In this document: positions 1 to 8,717 of the stretch, piece by piece | How the letters are laid out: every line of letters begins with the position of its first letter | Position numbering within the stretch: position 1 is the first letter of the stretch | DNA from: Candidatus Baldrarchaeota archaeon | Lineage (GTDB): Archaea; Asgardarchaeota; Baldrarchaeia; Baldrarchaeales; DXJG01 | Assembly (NCBI GenBank): GCA_030587435.1 | Contig: JAUQZC010000081.1 | Location: 1-20,674 of the forward strand | Reading direction: 5' to 3' | Length of the DNA stretch: 20,674 nucleotides | Position numbers and translations under genes: made by a program | Notes under the pieces: generated by a model | Seen by the model: only the letters and a program-made list of their open reading frames with translations | Told to the model about the DNA's origin: nothing | The model's database searches: none

Positions 1-147
1 ACACAAAGCATTTGTCTTATTTTCTGACTTTAAAACATGATCAAATCACTTAATTTCTACAAAATTTCTAAAAACTTTGTTTTCAAAATGACAAAACATG
101 CTTCTACATTATTAATTTTAAAAAACCGTGAACTTTTAACAAAAAAC

Positions 148-156
148 TTATATACT
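148..156 (+). promoter_or_regulatory. TATA-box promoter of the ABC import operon
   Basis: The stretch CTTATATAC follows an A-rich, BRE-like tract and lies about 25 bases before the expected transcript start near 177-180. That would leave a leader of about 20 bases before the TTG start at 201. The leader carries the strong Shine-Dalgarno AGAGGGG at 188-194. No dyad operator was seen in the first 147 bases, which otherwise hold nothing recognisable. Confidence 0.6.
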
Positions 157-200
157 GTTTTTATAAAGGTAATTCTGAATGGGTTTTAGAGGGGAGAAAA

Positions 201-1421
201 TTGGCAGCAGCTAGAGAAGCAAAAACTCTAATAATTGTAGTTGGCATAGTGTGTCTTCTCATAGGTTTCGGAATCGGATGGCTAGCTAAACCAGCACCGG
301 CGCCATCAAAACCGACGTTAACCGTGATTGGTCCTTGGTCCGGGGCGGAGATGGAAAAATTTGAGCCTGTTCTGGAAGCATTTACTGAAAAAACAGGCAT
401 AGAAGTTGAATACAGAATTTATAGAGCTGAAGACTTGGCAACCATATTACCGGCGCAATTTGAAGCAAAAATGGCTCCTGCTGATGTAATATTTATGTGG
501 GCATGGTGGATTAGAAACAATACAGAACACATACTTGATATCAGCGATATTATTGATCCAGCTGATTTCATGCCTGGTATTGTGGATCAAGTTACAGTTG
601 ACGGTAAAATTTATGGAGCACCGTACACCGGTAAAGTTAAGCCAGGATTCTGGTACAGAATATCCTTCTTCAAAAAACATAACCTTGAGGTACCTACTAC
701 ATGGGAAGAGTTCACAACCCTATTGGAAGACATTAGCAAAATTCCTGGCATAGAGGCACCAATAGCGAGCGGAGACAAAGATGGATGGCCACTATCAGAT
801 GTAACCGAACACTTCATATTAACCTTCGGTGGTACGGATCTCTTTGAAGGACTCATAAATGGTAGTGTTTCATGGACGAGTGACGAAGTTAAAGCTATAT
901 TTAAGGATAAATTAGTTCCATTGCTCAAAAAAGAATACTTTAGCGAACCTGATGACTGGACTTTGATACTAGAGAATTGGTGGGAAGGAAAACACGCCCT
1001 ATACTTCATGGGTAGTTGGATAACAGGTATGGTTGATGATCCCACCGATCTAGGTGTTTTCTCGTTGCCAGGAGCAAAAGCGTTCGTTTTCTGTCCAGAC
1101 TTTATGTTCATACCAAAATATACAAAGCATCCAACTGAAGCTAAAGAGCTAGTCAAATTCCTTTCAGGTGCCGAAGGGCAAACAATACAGGTGAGACAAG
1201 GTGGTCACATCGCTACAAACCTCAATGTAGAGCTCAGTGCTTATCCTGAAGTTGATAAAAAGGTAGCTCAACTCTTACAAGGAGCAACTGCAGTCACCGA
1301 TCTTGACGATACCATTGGCGGCGAGTTCCAAACCACCTTCTGGGATCAATTGAAGTATTTATGGGCTCATCCAGATGAATGGGAAACTGTATTAGCGAAG
1401 ATAGAAGAAAAAGCACCTTAA
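201..1421 (+). CDS. ABC transporter, extracellular sugar-type solute-binding protein (family 1)
   Basis: This is the binding protein of an ABC importer of the carbohydrate uptake type. The 406 residues match the usual length for family 1 binding proteins. Residues 9-28 form one hydrophobic helix. The cysteine inside it is not in a lipobox context, so an uncleaved membrane anchor is more likely than a lipoprotein. A short Pro/Ala linker (about 30-37) leads to the mature fold. The fold has the typical 'PWSGAEMEKFEPVLEAFTEK' opening, a DVIFMWA-type strand and a 'LVKFLSGAEGQ' helix near the C-terminus. The TTG start is chosen because AGAGGGG sits 6 bases upstream and no in-frame ATG precedes it. 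The stop overlaps an in-frame ATG of the next gene (TAATG). The substrate cannot be read from sequence. Oligosaccharide is a family-level guess, supported by the GalT-like neighbour. Confidence 0.9.
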   Translation: MAAAREAKTLIIVVGIVCLLIGFGIGWLAKPAPAPSKPTLTVIGPWSGAEMEKFEPVLEAFTEKTGIEVEYRIYRAEDLATILPAQFEAKMAPADVIFMWAWWIRNNTEHILDISDIIDPADFMPGIVDQVTVDGKIYGAPYTGKVKPGFWYRISFFKKHNLEVPTTWEEFTTLLEDISKIPGIEAPIASGDKDGWPLSDVTEHFILTFGGTDLFEGLINGSVSWTSDEVKAIFKDKLVPLLKKEYFSEPDDWTLILENWWEGKHALYFMGSWITGMVDDPTDLGVFSLPGAKAFVFCPDFMFIPKYTKHPTEAKELVKFLSGAEGQTIQVRQGGHIATNLNVELSAYPEVDKKVAQLLQGATAVTDLDDTIGGEFQTTFWDQLKYLWAHPDEWETVLAKIEEKAP

Positions 1422-1435
1422 TGGCAGGTGACGAA

Positions 1436-2323
1436 ATGTCACAAAAAAATACAACTCCTTTATTTTTTCTGGCACCTGCGGTTATTCTTATCATCGTTTT
1501 TGTGATTTACCCTATCGTCCAAACATTATGGCTCAGTTTTCTTTCACCTAAAGGCGAATTTGTAGGATTACGTAACTACGCTCAAATTTTAAGGAGCAAG
1601 GAAATAATTAATTCAGATAGGTTTCCTTTTGAATGTCCTCCGTGGGGAGCATTAATACATAATGCTGTATGGATAGCTATTCATCTTCCACTAACCGTGT
1701 TTCTCGGCCTCTTTTTTGCAATTATCTTAAAGGATGTTAAAGGTGCATCGATAATAAAGTCGATAGTTTTCCTAGGAATGGTAATGCCCATGGTTGTAGG
1801 CGGATTAATGGCCAAATTCCTATTTGATAAAGATATTGGAATAGTGAACGTTGTTTTAAGATTTATAGGATTACATTCCTTAGCTGATATTTCGTGGACA
1901 TATCATCCGGAAACAGCCTTGCTTGCCACAATACTTATTGGAGTGTGGATGTGGACAGGATTTAGTATGATCGTATACTCTGCAGCACTAGCAGCGATAC
2001 CTCGTGAATACTATGAGGCAGCTGAAATAGATGGTGCTTCATCCTTCCGCAAATTTATTCACATCACACTTCCCTTGCTTAAACCTGCAACTCTCGTTGT
2101 TGTAGTCATGACCGTACTATGGGAGTTAAAAATTTTTGACATCGTGTATGTTGCCACTGGAGGAGGCCCGGGAGAAGCAAGCATGGTTTTGGCTATTTTA
2201 ATGTATATAAAGGCTTTTGTAGCCTTTAATTTCAGCGAGGCAGCAGTTTTAGCAACACTTCTTACACTATTGACGCTACCACCAGCTATTTGGATAGCGA
2301 AAACCGCGGTGGGAAGAAAATGA
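1436..2323 (+). CDS. ABC transporter permease, MalF/UgpA-type
   Basis: First membrane subunit of the importer, 295 residues with six predicted helices. The N-terminus is the short cytosolic stretch plus helix (10-30) usual for this family. The EAA loop that docks the ATPase is clear at about 201-226: 'EYYEAAEIDGASSF', followed by a TLPLLKP segment. The start is set at ATG 1436 because AGGTGA lies at 1426-1431 with ideal spacing. ATG 1421, which overlaps the upstream stop as TAATG, is in frame and is the main alternative. A still longer reading from 1379 would run inside the binding-protein gene and is unlikely. The gene is translationally coupled on both sides, and its stop overlaps the next start as ATGA. 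Membrane location and pairing with the next permease are firm at family level. Confidence 0.9.
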   Translation: MSQKNTTPLFFLAPAVILIIVFVIYPIVQTLWLSFLSPKGEFVGLRNYAQILRSKEIINSDRFPFECPPWGALIHNAVWIAIHLPLTVFLGLFFAIILKDVKGASIIKSIVFLGMVMPMVVGGLMAKFLFDKDIGIVNVVLRFIGLHSLADISWTYHPETALLATILIGVWMWTGFSMIVYSAALAAIPREYYEAAEIDGASSFRKFIHITLPLLKPATLVVVVMTVLWELKIFDIVYVATGGGPGEASMVLAILMYIKAFVAFNFSEAAVLATLLTLLTLPPAIWIAKTAVGRK

Positions 2324-3153
2324 AAGGAAAAGTTTCTACAGTAGTGGCTCACGTAGTAGCATTGTTAATTGGTGTAGTATGGATTTTGCCAGTTGTCAGT
2401 ATTTTTATGGTGGCAATAAGACCTATAAGAGAGATTTTACATGGATGGTGGAATTTCAAAGAGTTTCACCCTACACTTAAAAATTTTGTAGAAGCTTTGA
2501 ATCACCCAACTACTCCACTAGGTAGAGGTCTCCTTAACTCGTTCATAATTGCGTCTCTTGCAATGATTACGCCAGTGTTTATTGCGGCACTAGCAGCCTA
2601 CGCTTTTGCGAGATTTAGTTTTCCAATTAAAACATATCTTTTCCTTACCATTATAATTATGATGGCAATGCCGCAGCAAATGGTTGCTATACCGCTTTTT
2701 CAAATAATGATTAAACTTGGGCTTATAAACACGTATCTAGGCTTAATTCTTGTTCACACAGCATGGGGACTTCCATGGATTATTCTATTTCTAAGGAACT
2801 TTTTCCTTACGCTTCCCATCGAAGTAGAGGAAGCTGCAAGAGTAGACGGTGCTTCGGACTTCCAAATATTTCTGAGAATTGTGCTTCCAATGTCGTTACC
2901 AGCTTTGCTTTCGGTAACTGCTTTGCAGTTTACATGGGTTTGGAACGACTTCTTTCTTGCTTTACTTATTGTATACTCTCCTGATAAGCTAGTAGCCACT
3001 CAACGCATTGTTTGGATGAAAGGAAAATATCACACACCTTGGGATACGCTGTGCGCTGGTGCTACATTAGTTATGATAGTTCCAGTCATAATTTATGCTG
3101 TTTTCCAGAAATACTATGTTAAAGGAATGGTAGGTTGGGTAATTAAAGGCTAA
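2320..3153 (+). CDS. ABC transporter permease, MalG/UgpE-type
   Basis: Second membrane subunit, 277 residues. The N-terminal helix (about 8-30) is followed by a periplasm-side loop and five further helices. The EAA loop reads 'EVEEAARVDGASDFQ' at about 178-192 and is followed by the IVLPMSLPAL segment. ATG 2320 overlaps the upstream TGA (ATGA) and follows a GGGAAG stretch, so it is preferred over an in-frame TTG at 2290. The operon stops here: no ATP-binding subunit follows, and the next gene is convergent. The importer must therefore borrow a MalK/MsmK-type ATPase encoded elsewhere, which is known for several family 1 carbohydrate importers. Confidence 0.9.
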   Translation: MKGKVSTVVAHVVALLIGVVWILPVVSIFMVAIRPIREILHGWWNFKEFHPTLKNFVEALNHPTTPLGRGLLNSFIIASLAMITPVFIAALAAYAFARFSFPIKTYLFLTIIIMMAMPQQMVAIPLFQIMIKLGLINTYLGLILVHTAWGLPWIILFLRNFFLTLPIEVEEAARVDGASDFQIFLRIVLPMSLPALLSVTALQFTWVWNDFFLALLIVYSPDKLVATQRIVWMKGKYHTPWDTLCAGATLVMIVPVIIYAVFQKYYVKGMVGWVIKG

Positions 3154-3212
3154 AACTTCAACCAAAGATTCAACAATTTCATTTTCTTTAGTTTGACCGC
3201 TAAATTTAATCT

Positions 3213-3219
3213 ATTTTTT
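3213..3219 (+). terminator. Poly-T terminator after the ABC operon
   Basis: A run of six T (3214-3219), preceded by other T-rich stretches (3180-3190), lies in the 79-base gap between the convergent ABC and GalT-like genes. T-runs without a stem-loop are the usual archaeal terminators. Confidence 0.4.
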
Positions 3220-3232
3220 CAGTGATTTTCGA

Positions 3233-4303
3233 TTAATTTCTAAGTATGTGTGTTATGGTTTCTGGGAGAGATGTAACAACGGGTTCGTTTTGAAGAATTT
3301 CCATGAAGCCCATGTCATTTGTATATAGGGTTGTTGGTTTGCTTCGTGATATTATTCGAACATGTATTTTGAAATGCTCGTATTTTAACCCTATGGGAGC
3401 ACTAAATATGGACATATTGATACTCTTTACTCCAAGTTTATTGTGTAGAAGAGATAACATGGTTGATATGTCTTTAGCCATCTTATCAAGCTCATCGTTA
3501 TTTAGGTCAGTGAAGCACTCTTTGTGTAGCTTACATATTCCAATAACTTCTTTATCTGCTAGTGGGGCAAAGGATGCCACCCAGTCTAATATTTTTCCAT
3601 TTGAAATAAATCTTTTACCTATTTTTTTCTCGGATTCCACTAAATCATTCCAAAAGCAATTTCCATAAGTTTTATAGTAGTTTTCTGAAGCTTTCAATGT
3701 TTTTTCAAGCATAACCGTCGGTTTATAATCTTGAATTATTTGTACGTGTGGATGTATTATCGATGCTCCAGCTGGAGGTAGGTGGTTTAAATTTACCATC
3801 ACATATCTTGCATCTGGATCTTTACTTATTATTAGTTTAAAGAGGTCTTTGCAGCCAATTAAACAGTTTTCCAAGATATCTTGTGAAATTGAATTTAATT
3901 CTAAATAATGTTTTCTGGAAATTATGCCTACACTATGATATTTGGCGAAAGGAAATAAATTTGGGAATAAAATGAAAGTGTTTCTTTTAAATCTACCAGA
4001 ATCTACGAGATTGCTGGTAAACATGGGTGTATCGGTTAAAACTTTTTCTGGGCAAAATGGACATTTAGCCTTACTTTCTTTAACCATTTTTTCAAACATT
4101 TTTTCATTTTTCTCTTCTATTTGTTTCATTCTTGATGCTCTAAGCGTGTTTATTCTAGTCCATCTGTCTAAAAGAGGATCTTTCCTATACTCTATAGATT
4201 GAACATCGAGAGAAAACTTCTTAAATGGGTTTAGCAATTTAGCTTTCACTATTATCTTTCTAAACTCAACTCCACCGATCCCCTTCTCAACTACTTCTTC
4301 CAT
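3233..4303 (-). CDS. galT: Galactose-1-phosphate uridylyltransferase-like protein (GalT family)
   Basis: GalT exchanges UDP between glucose-1-phosphate and galactose-1-phosphate through a uridylyl-histidine intermediate. The 356 residues carry the family marks in order. These are the N-terminal signature 'EYRKDPLLDRWTRI' (38-51), the zinc pair C81-x2-C84 (CPFCPE), 'NLFPFAKYH' with H123, and the active-site 'HPHVQ' with H184, H186 (expected nucleophile) and Q188. The second HIT-like half contains 'YEHFKIHVRI' (318-327). About 35 residues precede the usual start of the family, so the N-terminus is somewhat extended. ATG 4303 is preceded by GGTGA and a TATA box at 4333-4342. It could be a related nucleotidyltransferase acting on another hexose-1-phosphate. 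The nearby sugar importer and the dead sugar-isomerase gene support a sugar role. Confidence 0.8.
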   Translation of the reverse strand: MEEVVEKGIGGVEFRKIIVKAKLLNPFKKFSLDVQSIEYRKDPLLDRWTRINTLRASRMKQIEEKNEKMFEKMVKESKAKCPFCPEKVLTDTPMFTSNLVDSGRFKRNTFILFPNLFPFAKYHSVGIISRKHYLELNSISQDILENCLIGCKDLFKLIISKDPDARYVMVNLNHLPPAGASIIHPHVQIIQDYKPTVMLEKTLKASENYYKTYGNCFWNDLVESEKKIGKRFISNGKILDWVASFAPLADKEVIGICKLHKECFTDLNNDELDKMAKDISTMLSLLHNKLGVKSINMSIFSAPIGLKYEHFKIHVRIISRSKPTTLYTNDMGFMEILQNEPVVTSLPETITHILRN

Positions 4304-4654
4304 TTTAATTCACCAAACTTCAACCTTAATCCCATATATAATTTAAAATTATAACTACTTTCATTTGATCCTCTTAAGAGTATATCGAAAACTACATATT
4401 TCAAATATCTCTAGCTATGTTCCAAAATTATTTGGAGATACGTATTTTACGTCAAGTCTATCGTATTTTATTAGTTATTTATCCAAATAGGATGTTTACG
4501 TATTCTGAGCTTAATCGTGTTAGGAAAATCTATTTTACATTTAGAAGTCAAAACAAGGTTTGAGATATTATTCGAATCCTGCTGATACGATTATCTCAGT
4601 ATTACTATCGATTTTCAGCATTAGTGAGGTGGTTACGGTGGAAATGTTAAGTAT
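4304..4654. other. Non-coding AT-rich stretch upstream of the isomerase remnant
   Basis: Apart from the promoter of the GalT-like gene at its left end, nothing is recognisable here. No open frame longer than a few dozen codons shows family similarity. It may contain an unrecognisable N-terminal part of the eroded sugar isomerase. Confidence 0.4.
4333..4342 (-). promoter_or_regulatory. TATA box of the GalT-like gene
   Basis: Read on the minus strand this is TATATATGGG within an AT-rich context. It is centred about 34 bases before ATG 4303, giving a leader of roughly ten bases with GGTGA in it. Confidence 0.5.
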
Positions 4655-5065
4655 TTTAATGGTATTGTCAAAATTTTACCTACAGGTTGTGGGACAGTTT
4701 TACAGGGACAGCAGGTAAATACGTGTTTGGAGAATTTTTTAACGTTATAATATGTGCCGAAGAAACATTAGAACTCGCTAAATACACGAAATGTTCAGAT
4801 AAAACTGTAGTTATTGTTTTCAGCATCTGGTAGAACGGTGAGAAGCCTTAAAGCTGTTGAGCTTGAGGAGTTTTACCATTATCAGATGTTTCCTATTAAA
4901 AAGAGTTCTCCGGTGGTTGTTTCACTCATTCGGGTGGAAGTTTCAGACTTTTGTTGAGGACGCCTAGGTTGCTTGAGGTTTTCACCCCTATTGTGAATAT
5001 TATTCCCTTACGTTTTTGTTATTCGTTTAGCTGTTGAGAGAGAAGTTACTTTGGAGGGTTTCTAG
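4655..5065 (+). pseudogene. Degraded SIS-domain sugar isomerase (GlmS-isomerase / AgaS-like)
   Basis: Pieces of a SIS domain appear in order but in changing frames. Frame 2 from 4655 gives 'IVKILPTGCGT', the GCGTS phosphosugar loop. Frame 1 from 4705 gives 'TAGKYVFGEFFNVIICAEE' and 'KCSDKTVVIVFS'. Frame 2 from 4820 gives 'SASGRTVRSLKAVE', the S-x-SG-x-T phosphate-binding motif. Frame 1 near 4984 gives 'TPIVNIIPL', and frame 2 at 5012-5065 gives 'VFVIRLAVEREVTLEGF' then a stop, matching the domain's C-terminal end. At least four frame changes and several stops rule out expression. Family proteins are about 330 residues with two SIS halves. Here only about 140 residues' worth survives, so one half or the N-terminal region is lost. 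Adjacent sugar uptake and GalT-like genes suggest it once belonged to the same pathway. Confidence 0.7.
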
Positions 5066-5232
5066 GTGCCAGGGGCTAGTCACGGATTTAATTGAGTGCA
5101 GAGCTAATATTTGCTTTTCTTTTGTGTGTTTATGTGTTTTGGAGGAGTTTTGCCGGGTGGAAGGTAAACTTTTCTTAAATAGATAATTATTCTTTTCAGA
5201 GATGTTTAAAAGTAAGTGAGACTTAATTATTC

Positions 5233-5259
5233 ATGTGTTGCCCGTGCCGGGCAACACAT
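5233..5259. repeat. Perfect 11-bp inverted repeat (possible operator or hairpin)
   Basis: The arms ATGTGTTGCCC and GGGCAACACAT are perfect reverse complements separated by GTGCC. The GC-rich core stands out in an AT-rich intergenic region. It ends 15 bases before the TATA box of the surface-protein gene. That is the usual place for an activator site, or for a dyad that blocks TFB/TBP loading. The alternative is a stem-loop ending transcripts from the left, though no T-run follows on the plus strand. Confidence 0.75.
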
Positions 5260-5273
5260 AAAAAATAAGTTAC

Positions 5274-5283
5274 AATATATATT
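5274..5283 (+). promoter_or_regulatory. TATA box of the surface-protein gene
   Basis: AATATATATT lies about 50 bases before ATG 5327. The transcript start would fall near 5300-5305. This argues for ATG 5327 with AGGTGA at 5313-5318, and against the upstream in-frame ATG at 5297. Confidence 0.6.
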
Positions 5284-5326
5284 ACAACAAAAATGAATGG
5301 GAGAAAACAGACAGGTGAAAGATGCC

Positions 5327-8300
5327 ATGAAAAAGAAAGATGCAGTTAAATGGTTAAAATTTCTAACCATAATACTACTATTAGCTCTGCTCTTACCGCC
5401 ATCGACACCCAAAGCCGCTGCACAAGCAACCGGTGAAATAACCGTGGAGTGGAATGAACTTTCAGGCACAAATACGACAGAGATCAGCCGTGCCCGCAGC
5501 AGATGGACATTTGGCCCATCTCTTGAAATAGGCTACCAGTACTTAAATGGAACACCATTGGCCAACAATTCAATAAACTACAATGAGTCGTTTAAAATTG
5601 TGGCAACAATTCCTAAGGATGTTTTCGATGAAGGTGCTGATTTAAGAATAGTAAATGTCATACTATATCTTAGGGTGCCGAACATCAGCGCAACAGTGTC
5701 TCTTTGGATGGGCATTGAAAACGGATCAGAGCATTGGAAAGCTAGAAGCTTAGTAGTGGATAAATCTAAGAGCAGTGTGCCGTTGCAAATCGGAGAGAGA
5801 GTCTTTGATTTAAATACATCGCTATGCAAATTTATCAATGGAACAGATGACTATGTTGTCGAATTTGTGGGTAAATTCGGTGAAAACGCACCAAACGGTG
5901 CATACAGCGCGTGGATGTATGTAATGGATACCAAAGATATGAAAATTGTACCATCTTGGAGAGAGTTCTGCTTAGAAGACATGTTCCCAGAGTTAATACT
6001 GGGTTCACCAAGAGAATACACATTTGAAATATTGAATGCACAGGGCGAAGAGGCTTGGGTAGCCTTTTACAACGAAACAGTGATGTTTCGAATAACTTAT
6101 CCAAGTGGAAATATTAGCTACGCTGCATGGCTGTTACCTACAAGGGAAAAGAAAACTGTGACAGTAACGCTATACAATCCTTTCACAGAAGAACCCGTGA
6201 CAAGAGACATAGATGTTAATATCAAACTTGTCTTCAAGTATGAAAATGGAAACCTTAACGTCGGCATTGGCTACGAGTATTTCACGTGGAACAGCAGCAT
6301 AAAACGCTACGAAAACGTCATAGTGTACAATGATACACAGGATAAATTTGTTTTAAACAGTACGCTTAGCGGAGCCACAGATAACCAAGTGACATGGGCA
6401 GGGTACTTCACAGAAAAAATGGCAAGCAGTGCACGTCTAATATATCAAATCAGGGTCTTAGATGAAAACGGGAACTTCATAAGAAGAAACTTAAAGAAGC
6501 ATCCATTCTACGTACTGGGAATAAACACACCTATCAGCCTCCAAAAAATAGTAGACCCAATTATAGGAGACATAAAGAGACACATAGACAAAGAAGAACC
6601 ATTCAACCTGACCATCGGGTTTGCAGCAGACGAAGACACTGTCAGTCAGCTGGTATCTGTTAACACAACGATTTCAACGGTAATTGCAAAGAAAAACTTC
6701 TTTTCCAGATTGGACATCCACATAGATTACGACGTTGCAACAGAAAGCTACACTGTATGGTATTTGAATTTCACAGTCACAGTTAAACCGTTCAAACTAA
6801 TTATAATTGATTCACGTACAAATACTACTGCTCCACCAGTACTTGAAGTTGACAGCATGTCTAAGAAGGCTACATCAAGCACTCTGATTTTGAACTTCAA
6901 ATGCCATTTCACAGATGAGCCGGCAGACGGAGTATACTGGTACAAAGTTGAGTTTTACACTTCGAGTTATGAAGTGAGCTTTAGTAAAGGAGCTGTTCGA
7001 CATAGACCTATAATTTTCACCGTGGGAGAAACCCCTGATTGGTGGGGTAGACGTTGGACTGTTGCTCCTAATGGTGCATTAGATTTGGACGGTGATTTAT
7101 CAACAACCGATGATCAGTACTTCGTTAAGCGTGTCTGGTCTCTTGATGCAAATACATCTAAGTCTTGGAAGATCTTATTCGTAAATATTACGTGGGATCC
7201 AACGCCTGGGGTACCTGGTGATGAGCTACGTACTTTCGCTTGGACAGGTACTGTGCACCATGTTTGGAATGTTTCATGGTCTGAGAACTTCATCTGGTAC
7301 TATGCAGAGAATAAAACTGTTGTAAGCGCTGAAACAATGCAGGAAATTAACGGTACAATCTGGGACACGGTGGAAGGTAGGCCCAGGCCTGGTTACTGGG
7401 CTCTGGCTCCATTGACAAGAAACACTACATCGGAGGAGTATCGTGGTAGACGTTGGTGGCTTAACACCTCTAGATTCGAGTGGACATGGTTCCGGTTCGC
7501 AATTTTACAAACGTATAAAACAGCTATTTCAGAAAATACGATTAGCCGGGCTACGCTTAAAACCTCCTATGCAGGCCTCTTACTTTACGATGACTTTGAT
7601 GGAAATGGTGCAGCAACATTTAACATTACCAATGGTATTCCAATGGCCTACGAGGTTTCACATGTCTTCCTGATAAACAATGTTGATAACGTTGTGTTTA
7701 AGCGGCCTTTCGATTCAACGAACTCGAGTGGAAAAGTAACTGTGCCTGACAACGAGACAGTTAGCTTCGGGGTCACATTAGAGGGTGTAAGTGGCGTACT
7801 TTATCCGACGAGAATTGGTAGAAGACTTAGAAGCGTATGGAGATACTATCTGTCTACAACAGCTGAGATCGGCATTATTCCTACGGACTTTGACTACGCT
7901 CTCTCTAGGGCAACCATAGATAAAATGTCTCTCGTAGCGCACTTTTCAGTGGAAAAAACAGGTGCAGAGGAATTAAACAATCATGCATCGATGAAAATTG
8001 ATCAGTACATTGGAAACTGGGAATTGTTAGACTTTAACACCACAGCTGAACTAGAGGGTAAATCGCTTGCCATAGCATACTTCACAAAGCTGACAAATGT
8101 GACCCGCTCGATGTTTACGTTAGGAGGAACTGCGGTCGACTCCGACAATGCAACGGTGGGAGATAAATTCTCATATAGTGTCCAAAACGCCAGCGTAGCC
8201 GACATGAAATTTGGAAAAACAACTTACATCTGGGGTAAAGATAACAAAACTTACACAGCGTACTCTGCAACTGAACCATTTTCAGCGTTTAAAGCAATGT

Positions 8301-8554
8301 ATGAGTCTGAAACAGGTGACAGTGTATCCCAGTGGTTAGTGGACAGACAAACCTACATAGTAACTACTTCGTTCCCCAAGTGGGATGGTTACAGCATAGA
8401 CAATGACCCAGAGATAATAGTTTATACTTCAAAGGTAGCAGCAGGAGGAGAGGAAGTTTCACCGCCGACACGTGGAAGACTATTAATATTCTTCATAGCG
8501 ATTGCCATCATAGTAACGGTTGTCGCCATAGCATTGATAAAGAAAAGGAAATAG
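5327..8554 (+). CDS. Large secreted, C-terminally membrane-anchored surface protein
   Basis: Function not recognised. The 1075-residue chain begins with a clear signal peptide: lysine-rich start, leucine-rich core (about 11-22), then an Ala-rich cleavage region. It ends with one hydrophobic helix (about 1050-1069) and a KKRK tail, so nearly all of it faces outward. The body looks beta-rich and Trp/Tyr-rich and has more than twenty N-x-S/T sequons, as expected for a glycosylated archaeal S-layer-like protein. Two acidic stretches resemble calcium-binding loops: 'DLDGDLSTTDD' near 586-596 and 'DDFDGNGAATF' near 755-765. A GRRW motif recurs (near 575 and 706). Start at ATG 5327 is based on AGGTGA and promoter position; ATG 5297 and GTG 5315 are in-frame alternatives. 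It stands alone with its own promoter and a poly-T stretch behind it. S-layer subunit, adhesin or glycan-binding protein are all possible. Confidence 0.8.
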   Translation: MKKKDAVKWLKFLTIILLLALLLPPSTPKAAAQATGEITVEWNELSGTNTTEISRARSRWTFGPSLEIGYQYLNGTPLANNSINYNESFKIVATIPKDVFDEGADLRIVNVILYLRVPNISATVSLWMGIENGSEHWKARSLVVDKSKSSVPLQIGERVFDLNTSLCKFINGTDDYVVEFVGKFGENAPNGAYSAWMYVMDTKDMKIVPSWREFCLEDMFPELILGSPREYTFEILNAQGEEAWVAFYNETVMFRITYPSGNISYAAWLLPTREKKTVTVTLYNPFTEEPVTRDIDVNIKLVFKYENGNLNVGIGYEYFTWNSSIKRYENVIVYNDTQDKFVLNSTLSGATDNQVTWAGYFTEKMASSARLIYQIRVLDENGNFIRRNLKKHPFYVLGINTPISLQKIVDPIIGDIKRHIDKEEPFNLTIGFAADEDTVSQLVSVNTTISTVIAKKNFFSRLDIHIDYDVATESYTVWYLNFTVTVKPFKLIIIDSRTNTTAPPVLEVDSMSKKATSSTLILNFKCHFTDEPADGVYWYKVEFYTSSYEVSFSKGAVRHRPIIFTVGETPDWWGRRWTVAPNGALDLDGDLSTTDDQYFVKRVWSLDANTSKSWKILFVNITWDPTPGVPGDELRTFAWTGTVHHVWNVSWSENFIWYYAENKTVVSAETMQEINGTIWDTVEGRPRPGYWALAPLTRNTTSEEYRGRRWWLNTSRFEWTWFRFAILQTYKTAISENTISRATLKTSYAGLLLYDDFDGNGAATFNITNGIPMAYEVSHVFLINNVDNVVFKRPFDSTNSSGKVTVPDNETVSFGVTLEGVSGVLYPTRIGRRLRSVWRYYLSTTAEIGIIPTDFDYALSRATIDKMSLVAHFSVEKTGAEELNNHASMKIDQYIGNWELLDFNTTAELEGKSLAIAYFTKLTNVTRSMFTLGGTAVDSDNATVGDKFSYSVQNASVADMKFGKTTYIWGKDNKTYTAYSATEPFSAFKAMYESETGDSVSQWLVDRQTYIVTTSFPKWDGYSIDNDPEIIVYTSKVAAGGEEVSPPTRGRLLIFFIAIAIIVTVVAIALIKKRK

Positions 8555-8575
8555 AGCTTCCCTAAATCCTCCCTA

Positions 8576-8597
8576 TTTTTTATTAATGTGATTTTTT
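8576..8597 (+). terminator. Poly-T terminator after the surface-protein gene
   Basis: Two runs of six T (8576-8581 and 8592-8597) start about 20 bases after the stop codon, a typical archaeal terminator arrangement. Confidence 0.5.
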
Positions 8598-8687
8598 AAT
8601 CAACAGAGAATTTCTACCAATAAAGTTTAGATTTACTTATTTTAGCTTTGGTTAACCTTGTGAGAAAATTTAGAAGATTTACATAGC

Positions 8688-8697
8688 CTTTTATTTA
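8688..8697 (+). promoter_or_regulatory. TATA box of the helicase gene
   Basis: TTTTATTTA is centred about 25 bases before ATG 8718. That distance predicts a leaderless or nearly leaderless transcript starting at that codon. It makes the in-frame ATG at 8697, which lies inside the promoter, unlikely. Confidence 0.5.
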
Positions 8698-8717
8698 TGT
8701 TGATGTTGGTGTTTATC

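Noticed and set aside
611..1156. 181-codon minus-strand open frame inside the binding-protein gene
   Set aside because: Antisense shadow without ribosome site or recognisable features.
4569..4582. TTCGAATCC resembling a tRNA T-loop
   Set aside because: No matching stem, anticodon arm or acceptor stem could be built around it on either strand.
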